A stretch of 64,000 bases of DNA from Nematostella vectensis (lineage: Eukaryota; Cnidaria; Anthozoa; Actiniaria; Edwardsiidae), in NCBI RefSeq assembly GCF_932526225.1, contig NC_064043.1:11406085-11470084 (forward strand), written 5' to 3'. The translations under genes were made by a program, and so were the position numbers. Positions within the stretch are counted from its first letter, which is position 1. Every line of letters begins with the position of its first letter. Under the pieces are notes generated by a model. That model made no database searches and had not been told where the DNA came from. It saw only the letters and a list, made by a program, of their open reading frames with translations. Below are positions 24,401 through 36,400 of this stretch, one piece after another.

Positions 24401-27400
24401 TTTCCTGTAACATAATCAGTCTTTTTGCTTTTTTCTATTTTGAATACAACACAGCAGCATTATTTTGGTTGCATTTTTAAGTATTTTTATTTTTTGTAAT
24501 ATTGAGCGAAATGCTAAGATAACATGAAAGTAAAGTATAATAACAAACAAATAAAAAACCTGCTAAAAGTAAATAGGTCATTTACTTTAAGACTATTTTA
24601 TTAGTTCAAATAAAAGTGGAAAATAGCTGGCGGTTCAGCTGAACAATCCCCTGACAAGCCTTTCTTTATTTGATATACCAGACCTGCCTTCGGATGACCC
24701 ATTTATCTTTACAAGCACGCGTTTTGTTAAGTTTTAGAGTAGGCTGTGGAGATCTTTATTTGATATACCATTGACCACTTTTGTTCACTCCCTCAGAAGT
24801 GGAGCACAGACCTGGCTACGGCTTGACAAGAGAGTGCTTGACCATGAGCTACCTCGACATGACCCGCTGATACTCCTCTTTGCTGTTAGGTGAGAATCTA
24901 AATCCTCTAGGCAAGATCCATAAGCAAGGCCATAACAGGGATTGAAAAAATGGGGGGTGGGGTGGGAATGATACAAAGAAAAATTGTCTCTAGGCCCCTA
25001 CTGGTTATTTTCTTTAAGTTTTGGAAAGACATAGGGAGGTCCTAATAGCCATAAGAGCACTGAAAAGCTTGGTTAAATTGTAAAAGAAAAAGGAAATACT
25101 GTTGGAAAACTCCAGAATTTCACATATTAAATTTTAAAACTTTTAAAACTTCTAGTCAGATGGACCAATAGGTTGTTTTGACTAAAACCTGTCATTCTAT
25201 TAACCATGATGTTTGCGTATTCTAGGTTTTTTGTTCCCAACATACTTATTCTAAAAGAACCAGTCACCGTTGAGTTATTCTTTTTGCAAGCCAGGGCATT
25301 AATATTCAAGGTATGTATTGGTACAATACCACAGATATACTCATTAGGATATCTTAATCAAGAAATTCCCTTGCCTAGACATGATGTCCACTCTAATAGT
25401 TGTAGTAGTTTATTAATATTCAAGGTATGTATTGGTACAATACCACAAATATACTCATTAGAATATCTTAATCAAGAAATGACCTTTCCTAGACGTGATG
25501 TCCACTTTAATAGATGTAGTAAAGATGGTATGAGAGTTTGTTGTTGTGAGTGAATGCCCTTCAATAGCAGTAAGAGAAATTGATTTGGGAAATTAATAAT
25601 TAGCTTATTATATTAATCTGACATATTTCAGCCTTTCCCTTAATAAATAGCTTCCCCTTAACTCCTCAAACTCAAAGCGCAAATAAAACTATTTTATGGG
25701 TCTTTCTGTTGTCATCCTATACACAGTTTGCCAGGGTTGTGTCTAGTTGCCCCCCTTTTTTAAAAGATGTTCTAGTTACATTGTTTATTGTTTTCACCAG
25801 GGAAGCATCCAATGCGATACTGAGACAGTCTTTGAACTTGCTGGCTATGTTCTTCAAGTAAGGGAATAGTCATTATTTGTAGTAGTTTATTAGTTTTAAT
25901 CATGCACCATCAAATTATTGTTGTTGTCATTTGTGTATTGTCAGTGCCATCATTGCATAACCAAGGTATACAAATATCCACAAAAAGGGAAGAACATATT
26001 GTTGTCATCATCATAATTTTTTGCATAAAAATCTTCACCTTTTACTAGGATTGTATATCTAGTTGATTGGTTTGTGGTAGAGAAATATATTTTCATGCTC
26101 CCATACATAATCCACACTACTGAATCAGTCATGTATTTTTTTTATTCTACCCCTACAGGCTGTCTATGGGGATTTTACAAGGTAACTTTGACTCTTTTTT
26201 TTTTGCTGCTACATATTATTAATATTTTACACAATTAAGGTTCATCTGTTTGTTTGGATATCTTATATGTTTGTTTAATGTAGTGTTGAAGCCACCAAAC
26301 AAGACTTAAAAAAGATAGCTGTTCTTCCAACAAGGACTTTAAAAGAACACCCTTCTATATCCTACTGGTAGGAGAATCAGAACTGTGTAATATTATTTCT
26401 GCCTTTTGCTTTTGTTTTAACGCTTCCCCTTTGTTTTCAGTGAAGAGAAGGTTTTAACAAGGTACAAACTATGTGTAGGTCAGACAAAAGGTGAAGCGAT
26501 TGTGAGGTATGTAATTGAACTTAATTCCCCTTGATCATTAGTGTTTTTGACATCATATTTTGAAACGGTCGCACAATTTTTTTTGTAGATATCTATGCAT
26601 TTTTCAAAGCTTGCCAACATATGGGGTTCACTACTACGAAGTTAAGGTAATACTTACATTAGTAATCAAATGGTAAATTTAATCAATGGTATAAAGGACT
26701 TCCCACTATTTGTGGATTGTTTTACTTTTTAAACAGACATGCCTTAAGCCATTTTTTAAGAACCAGAAGTGTGGAAAATTGAAAAAGATACTTTGTGATG
26801 AAGAATAAGAATAATCTTTAGACAGTGGGGAATCATCTGATCTACACCCCTCCCCTTATATTTTTCTCACATACCCCACTTTCCCTTTTTAAAATAATTT
26901 TAAAATCATCTAACATCCATTAAATAAACAATAAAACATCAAATATAAAATAAAAAAATGCGAAAAAAATTGTGTTTTGGTATGACCTACATGCATACCT
27001 GCCAACCTTCGCGGTTTTAGCAGGAGGTTTCCCCGTTTTTAGTGCTCATTTTACATTTTTTTAGCTTTAAAGTTTGTCCTGTTTATGACCATTGCTCAGA
27101 CAGATAAGCCGAAATGCGGCTCCATTTAAGCTCTCATCTCTGCTGGTAGTCTGGCAGGGTCATAGACAGTCCTTGTCTCTCATTACTATATGGCATATAA
27201 ATCAGCTTGTCTTGGCATTAATACTAATCAGTTTTAATTTTGGCTCAGGATAAAGGCAGCATACCTTGGTGGCTAGGACTGAGTCCTCGAGGAATAGGTG
27301 TATATGATCACACAGACAAGATAAAACCACGAAAGGTGAGGGATATGGCTGTACATACAAACACTTATCATTAGATGTAGTGTGATAGTGTTGAAGTTAC

Positions 27401-30400
27401 TACTTCCTTGTACATAGAAGATACTTGAAAATCGTAATTTGCTATTTGGGATGATTCAGAACATTTATTTTATCGTGTAATATGCTGAGTACATTATGTG
27501 CTAGTTTAAATTAAGTTATCATGAGATATATCTCTGTTTTCCAGCTTTTTCAGTGGAACCAAATAGAAAATATCTACTTTAGAGACAGAAAATTCTCACT
27601 GGAAATTAGGGATTCCTACAGGTATGTGCAGACTTTTAAAACATTCCATGTTCACAAAGAGTATCATTGATCAAGAGGTCTGTCTCTCAGTAACTTAATG
27701 CCAGAGTCAAAGGCCAAATCCTTGTTGAAAGGTGTCACATCCCAGCTTTTATCTGTCCAGGCGTGCATTCACTTTTCCTTCTCTATTTTTAGATTTGAGT
27801 TTGTTCAAAGCAGGAATAGGTGAGTAGCAGATACCAGATTCTAGAGCTGTCACTTAGGAATTTGTCTTCCATTTGGCTAGGCAAATTTCACAAAATCATA
27901 ATTCAATTAGCTTTTAACTCACAACCACCAACAGAATTCTCTGGCAGCCAGTCCTTAAAAGCAAACGTGCTATAAAAGGCAATGTGCCCTGGTTAACTTT
28001 AAAAAAGTTGTCAGTCAATCAGTCAAGTTGAGACTACAACACAAGAAAACATGTCTAACGACAACCCTTAGCATCAGATACTAAGACCGTATATTTAAAG
28101 GTACCTACTGGAGTTATATAGTAAGTCGTATGCTACCATTATGCTCATACTAAACCTCTAGATACTAGTTGTACTCAAAAACAACAATTACATCAGCTAC
28201 AGTAACTCCACTTTCCTCATTCCCCTCTCCTCGTTCCCTAATTTTTCTCTAGGTCTATAGACTAATACAGTGAGAACTCTACAACTGACACTTCCCACAG
28301 TCAAGAAATATTGGTTACTCAAACATTGTTTTTATATACCTCTGTTTAGTGGCCACCTCACTCAAGCAGCTGCCATCATTCTAGAATCCCTGACGTATTA
28401 TAAACTTTTACTAACCTCTATTATTGGATCTGATAATACTTTGGCTTAAAACATGGTGTTAAAAGTGAAAAGGTCAATGTCAAGAATGACAAAAATTTGG
28501 TGATAAACGAGCATGCTGTAAAAGTATCAAATACTACATAGGTATTTTTCAGTGGCTTTTACTGTATCATATGCCATGACATAGTTTTATCGCATTTATT
28601 TTGGACCTCAATTCAAGCAATGGTTTTTTTTCTAAGGACTAATTCAATTGGACGCAAGCAGCAGCCAAGTGCTAGTAGTATGATGGTGCATGTTTGGTAT
28701 GCCAGCACGTCGACCCTTGCCAAGGCAATGTGGAGCATGGCCATCAGCCAACACCAGTTCTACCTGGACAAGAAAAAAGTCGAGGTGTGCAATAAGGACA
28801 ATCCTTGATTGGTTCCATGGGTCCAAAAAAATCTTGAAATGTGTAGTTCCAGAAAATATCAATTCCCCCCTATTGAGGGGGTCAGAGGTATGACCCCCCA
28901 CCCCTCTGGAAATTCCTGGCGTTTGAACCCCCACCCCCCTGGAATTTCCAATCCCCTCAATGGGGGAGTATGGATATTTTCTGGAACTACACAATGTCTT
29001 CAATATTATTTCACTTTTCTGAGGCCTTAAAATGTATTTTAAAGGCCTTAATTTGTTGGCTGTTCAGCTGCAGGAACCATGAATAAGGACCCATTTTCTA
29101 TAATGACAGCTTTCAAGGACACTCCCTTGATAACGGCACCTTTTCCAAGGACAGCTTTAAAGTCCCATTTAAAGAAAGCTTCATGCATAATCTGTTAAGT
29201 AATCAAAATTAATAATTGACCTTATGCAATGATAATAATGTCTCAGCAAATCTCCGCTTGACTGTAAACATGTTAGTTTTCGCACTAAAACACAGCAGTA
29301 ATTAAAATCTGAAATCTTTAATAAAACTTTTAGCTGCACGGAAATCAAAGAGCAGGAAATGGCGATTAAAGGACATATTACAAAAACTAGTGTGCATAAA
29401 AATACCATTCCACTTTAGTATCAAATATATTGACTTCCCATGAATAGGTGGTTCCTACATTGCTTTTTAATATAACTGTCTTTATGTTAGTGTCTGGTTC
29501 TTATAGTCTTGGGTGGCAATTGCTGTAATTTATCGCCCTGCTTTGTGATCCCAACAGACTAAAGCAGCAGCTAACCGTACCCTTCGGGATGTGGCCCGTG
29601 AACTGTCCATCTCAACGTCCTCCGTCCAGTCGTCAGGAACATCCGATATCAGTGATAGCATTAGCAGCGAATACTCACAGAGCATATCTACTATTGATGG
29701 GGGTAAGCAAAAAGAGTGAAATAATCCCAAAGCATGTCATGTACTATTGATGGGAGTAAATAGAAAAATAAATATTCCCAAAGCATATCTATGTACTATT
29801 GATGGGAGTAAATAAAAAAGTGAATATTCCCAGAGCATATCTACTATTGATGGGGGTAGGCAAAGAGAGTGAAATAATCCCAGAGCACATCTATGTACTA
29901 TTGATGTGAGTAAATAGAAAAGTGAATATTCCCAGAGGATATCTACTATTGTGGGGGAAGGCAAAGAGAGTGAAATAATCCCAAAGCATATCTATGTACT
30001 AATGATGTGAGTAAATAGAAAAGTGAATATTCCCAGAGCATATCTACTATTGATGGGGGAGTGAAATTATCCTAGAGCATATCTATGTACTATTGACGTG
30101 GGTAAATAGAAAAGAGAATATTCCCAGAGCATATCTACTATTGATGGGGGAGTGAAATTATCCCAGAGCCTATCTATGTACTATTGACGTGGGTAAATAG
30201 AAAAGAGAATATTCCCAGAGCATATCTACTATTGATGGGGGTAAGCAAAGAGAGTGAAATAATCCCAAAGCATATCATATACTATTTATGGGAGTAAATA
30301 GAAAAGTGAATATTCTCAGAGCAAATCTACTATTGATGGGGGAGTGAAATTATCCCAGAGCATATCTATGTACTATTGATGTGAGTAAATAGAAAAGTGA

Positions 30401-33400
30401 ATATTCCCTGAGCATATATATGTACTATTGACATGGGTAAATAAAAAAGTGAATATTCCCAGAGCATATCTACTATTGATGGGGGTAAATAGAAAAGTGA
30501 ATATTCCCAGAGGATATCTACTATTGTGGGGGAAGGCAAAGAGAGTGAAATAATCCCAAAGCATATCTATGTACTAATGATGTGAGTAAATAGAAAAGTG
30601 AATATTCCCAGAGCATATCTACTATTGATGGGGGAGTGAAATTATCCCAGAGCATATCTATGTACTAATGACATGGGTAAATAAAAAAGTGAATATTCCC
30701 AGAGCATATCTACTATTGATGGGGGTAGGAAAAGAGAGTGAAATAATCCCAGAGCATATCTATGTACTATTGATGTGAGTAAATAGAAAAGTGAATATTC
30801 CCAGAGGATATCTACTATTGTGGGGGAAGGCAAAGAGAGTGAAATAATCCCAGAGCATATCATATACTATTTATGGGAGTAAATAGAAAAGTGAATATTC
30901 CCAGAGCATATCTACTATTGATGGGGGAGTGAAATTATCCCAGAGCATATCTATGTACTATTGACGTGGGTAAATAGAAAAGAAAATAATCCCAGAGGAT
31001 ATCTACTATTTGGGGGTAGGCAAAGAGAGTTAAATAATCCCAAAGCATATATATGTACTTATATGTACTATTGATGTGAGTAAATAGAAAAGTGAATATT
31101 CCATAGCATATCTACTATTGATGGGGGTAAGGAAACAGTAAATATTCACATAGCATACAGTATCTACTAAGGAGGAATAAGCAAATACAGTAAATACTCA
31201 CAGATGAGCATGCCTTCTATTAATGGGCAAAGCAAAGAAGAGATGGGTTGCCCGTCTCACTGGGACCAGAGTGTAGCTTCTCCTGAATGGGGTTTGCTGA
31301 AAATTAAAAAAAAAAAAAAACGGCTGTGTTTATGCGGGCCTAGTGCATTGAAGACTCTAGATTCTGTTATGCGATAGCAATAGAGGTGTTGCATTCAAAT
31401 CCTGCTTGTACAACCATGACAGTACTTATGAAGGTCCAGGTTGCATTACTGTTTGGTAAAGATATTTCCTAATTTACAGCTGAGAGTTCATCTTCATCAC
31501 GTGCGGCAGAGCGAGAGATGGCGGCCGCGCTGCTCGCGAGGAGGGAGGCTCTGATGGAGAAACTCCGCCAGAAGACCGAGGAGCTCCGAGACATCTGTAT
31601 CCAGGAAGCGGTGGGTTTGAAAGTTTATACTGTACAGTACTGAGAGAGAAGAGAACAATATTGTAATGAAGACCTAAATCTCATCAGCTAAAAAAAAAAA
31701 AAAGAATGGGGACGGAGTTTATTTTTAGTATAGTCAAAACCTGTAAGCCTTCTCGCCTGCGGCACTTGGTGTTCAACGCGAAAAAAGAAAGAAAAAAGGG
31801 AAAAAAATAGACCCAGGCGCGGTCGAAGAGGTATTTTCGTTATCTTTTGTTTTCAGCCAGTCAGTTGTATTTGCTGATTGGCTGCTTTTCTCGGCCAATC
31901 GTTTGGTCTTCATTAGCAGATTAACGTCTCTTTTTCTCCCTGCAGGAGTTCATTGGGGAATATCCCCCCGAGACACCGTACACGGTAGGCAGCCCGCTGC
32001 CCCCTATTCGAAGAAGGGTCGGTACCTCGTTTGAATTCTCGGAACTGGTGGTTGATGGGCACAAACATGATGAGGTGGGTACCATGGAAACCGTGTTTCC
32101 AAAACAACAAAGGGACTTGTGCTGATTTGGCAGTTTAAAATATCTAAAGATAAAAAATGTTCTAATGTATACCTGAAATCTCCATCGTATGAAAAGGCAC
32201 AAATTTCGTCACCCCTCCTCAATGTTGTAGCGCACATAATCAATTGACTACGACTTTCTTTTATTACTGAAATAACGCTCTCAATTCATATTGAATGGGG
32301 GGAGGGGGGGTAGGGAAGAGGTGTGGGTTTTTGAAGTGCCCCACTTTTAAGGGCGAAAAGTTTGGATTGAGGAATGATCGCAATCGCTGTTTCTGTTGGA
32401 CAGTTGGAGGAAATTAAAAGAGCGCAGATGGACGTGGAGATTCAGTCCCAGATCACCAGCGCCGCAAGAGTGAGTACTCCGCCCTGTTACTCGTCTTCGT
32501 CTCACATTTACTGTTACGCCTTTCGTCGGACTACGTTCTTGGTCCCGTCCAACCCACACCGTGACCACGTGTAAAGGCAATACACCTCTCACACGTACAA
32601 AGTTTCAACCCACTCCGTGACCACGTGTAACACAATACCTCTCTCACACGTACAAAGTTTCAACCCACTCCTTGACCACGTGTAACGCAATATTTCCCTA
32701 GCACGTACTTGGTCCCGTCCAACCCACACGGTGACCACGTGTAACGCAATACACCTCTAGCACGCACTTCGTCGCGTCGGACCCACACCGTGACCACGTG
32801 TAACGCAATTTCCCACTAGCACGCACTTCGTCGCGTCGGACCCACACCGTGACCACGTGTAACGCAATTTCCCACTAGCACGCACTTCGTCGCGTCGAAC
32901 CCACCCCGTGACCACGTGTAACGCAATTTCCCACTAGCACGCACTTCGTCGCGTCGGACCCACACCGTGACCACGTGTAACGCAATACACCTCTAGCACG
33001 CACTTCGTCTCGTCGAACCCACCCCGTGACCACGTGTAACGCAATTTCCCACTAGCACGCACTTCGTCGCGTCGGAGCCACACCGTGACCACGTGTAACC
33101 CAATACCCCTATAGCATGCACTCCGTCTCGTCGGACCCACCCCGTGACCACGTGTAACGCAATATCCCCCTAGCACGCACTTTGTCTCGTCGGACCCACC
33201 CCGTGACCACGTGTAACGCAATATCCCCCTAGCACGCACTTTGACTCGTCCAACCCATCCCGTGACCACGTGTAACGCAATATCCAACTAGCACGCACTT
33301 TGACTCGTCCAACCCACCCCGTAACCACGTGTAACGCAATACCCCCCTAGTACGCACTTCTTCTCGTCGGACCCACCACGTGACCAACGTGCATCGTTAT

Positions 33401-36400
33401 ACCCCTCTACTGTAACTTCTCGTCAAATCTTATCCCCCCCCCCCCCCACACTCACACACTTTCAACAGTTGACTTCGCCTTCCCTCTCCTGACTAAGGCT
33501 GTCCCAAAGATACTCCAAATTTCTTAAAAAGATGCTCCAAAAATACCAAAAAGTTGCTCAAAAATGGAATAAGAATTATTCCATTTTATGTAGTAAATTT
33601 GCCAACAAATTTACTACATTTTTCAAAGTTGCTGAGAGAATGCTGCTTAACAATTCTTTTCAACATCAAAAAAACATTGATTAGAAGTTTAATGTAAATA
33701 TGTAATATGCAATGTAATATGTATATAAATTATGATGCAATAAAAGAGGCATCATGAAAAACGAAACGACTTGGTTTACAGTGCAACTTAAAGAAAGAGT
33801 TGTCCATGTGAGTTTGATAACAACATGGCTGATAGCCAAAGCACATGCAGGCTAGTGAGGCAACACTTCCTTGTTGCCATTATATCGGAGCATCTCACGC
33901 ACTTCAAACTCGCTTGTTGTCATTATATCTGAGCATCACAGACACTTCAAGTGTCTCCTCTAGTGCACTGTCCTGCTGTCGGCTAAAAGCATTTTGTAGG
34001 AGACTGAATACTCTCTCTGCTGCTGCCGAGCTTGATTGGATGAGTAAGATCTTCTTCGTAGCCACTGACCAGTTAGGAAGAGTATCTACATGATCTGCCC
34101 TCCAAGATACTTTCTCTTCCTCTGTGGTGCAAACTACTCCATCTGCAGCGGCCAAGTAGCTTGGTAACTCTTCAACCAGAGAAGCAACCTCATCATTGGA
34201 GAAAAATCCAAACTCCTGTAGCTCCTCTACAGATGCTGAATTTGCAGGGTGCAGTTCCTGTACCTTCACAGGGCAACACAAGCGTGCTGCCTTAAAGGCA
34301 CGCACGGTAGAACAGAATTCTACACTAAATTTCCTTTGAAAATATTGAAAACATGGAGCAATGCAGGCTTTTGCCTTTGCAATCAGCTAGTTGTAGATAC
34401 CAGGATCATCATTAGTATGCTGCTTTGCTTTGGCCTCAACATTCCGGTATGCCTCAATGGCAATAGCATGGGCTACTGTAGACAGGCGCTCATAACAAGA
34501 AAATACAAGGGGCCCATCTCCTTCTAGATAATAGGTGGCAGAAACGAAATGCTTGCCTGCATCAGCCAAAGCAACCAGCTCCATTTCTAGGTCACGTGTA
34601 GCCTCAGGATCATCAAACACCTCCAGCAGCTTGGCTCTGCACATGGGTGAGGGGTGGTCATTATCTCTCAAGAAGGGCTCCACATCTCCATAGTACTGGG
34701 TAACCAAATCAAGCACTTCATATTTACTCCACCATCATAGAAGTCCCTGTTCTTGTCTTCCAAGCTAGTTTGGCTGCAGGGCTGTGGGAATACATTGTGT
34801 TCCAGTATCTAGAAAATGTCTCTAGCACTGTAAACTCAAAATGTTTCCCAGCATTATCAATGGTATGTGAAAAGCACTTCACATTAAAAACATTTGGGAA
34901 AGAAAAACCCAACCTGACGCAAGGCAGCTTTATTTACAGCAGCACCATCCCTCATTGCCGCCAGAAGATGATTTTGTAAAATGCCATATTCAACTGCTAA
35001 GCATTGAATCAGTCGCTGAGCCAGCTGTTCTGCAAGTCGCTGCTGGACTTTATATTGCTGATCAACATATCTTAATAAGATAGCTAAGGCCTCGCCAAGT
35101 CTTGTACTCCCATCAAAGATAACTGAGAAGAACCCATTTGAGGCCGAGATTTCAGTCTTTATCAGCATCTTCTCTTTCTCTGATATTAAAGGGATGTACT
35201 CTGACAAATGGGATCGAGTGGTCAATCGATGGCCATACTTTTCAAGGAAAGGTCTAAAAACATCAACTTTTGCAAGAGGAATTCCAGCTTTGAGCATTAT
35301 CTCTACCAGCTCGTAGCGATAGAGGCGCATTTCCTCTGGAAGAGTGGAACCTTAAATGGTGCTATGTTGCTATGTTTGGACAAAAGTTTTTTAATGTTCT
35401 AATCCTTCGCTTTGTCCTTCTCAAGAGTAGCTTTAGCCCTTAGATGCTTTTGCGAAGTAACATGCTTTGTCAGAAAGCTCTTTTTCTTTGATAACGTCTC
35501 TTTACAGGCTTCGCACCTAAGTTTTCCAGATTGAGCAACCAAATGTTCATTTTGGAATTCTGCCCTGACGTGCACATTTGAGGTGAATATATCCTCAAAA
35601 ACCGAAAAAAAAAAACAGCATAGTTGCTCTCATTTTAAAAAGATGCCCGGAAAAGGAAAAGTTGCCGCAAATCCTAAAAGTTGTTCAAAAGTTGCCGAGC
35701 ATCTTTGGACAGCCCTACTCCTGACCCACCCCCCACGTATCCAGCATCTTGCGTCTACTCGACTAATTCTCTCTCGTCCTTCACCCTTCTTTCATCCTAT
35801 CACAGAAACTTGCTGAAGATACAAGCGCCAGCAAAAACGTACGGAAAACTCGAAAAGTCACCTACCAAAAATCATTGCGCAAGGTTGGTTTGACTCTCAT
35901 CATTCGTTGTTACATATCGCTTTTACGTGTCTTATTACATATAGCTATTACTGTCTTATAACATATCGCTGTTATGTATCTATAGTATATCGCTATTACG
36001 TGTCTTATAGCATATCGCTATTATGTATCTTATAACATATCTTATTTCGTACAGTATCGTGGTCATTCTAATTACTATAACAATATCAGGCCCGTACCCA
36101 GGATTTGGATTGGGGGGGGGGGGGGTGCGAAATCCGAAAGTGGACCTAATTTTTCCAGGGGGGGTATGGAGTTCTCTGATAAAAATCTGACCACCCCCCC
36201 CCCCCCATAAACAAAAAGGGTTTTTTTTATGCCTTTGCAGTTTCTCCACGGGACGTTTATTGTCGGATTTGGCTACATACCGGAGTGATCTATCTTACGC
36301 TTTATAGTTTTTTTTAATAAATAGCACGTCTATGGATAACCGAAAAGGGACCATCGGCCGTTGCACTCCCCTGGGTACGGGCCTGAATATCTTATTCCCA

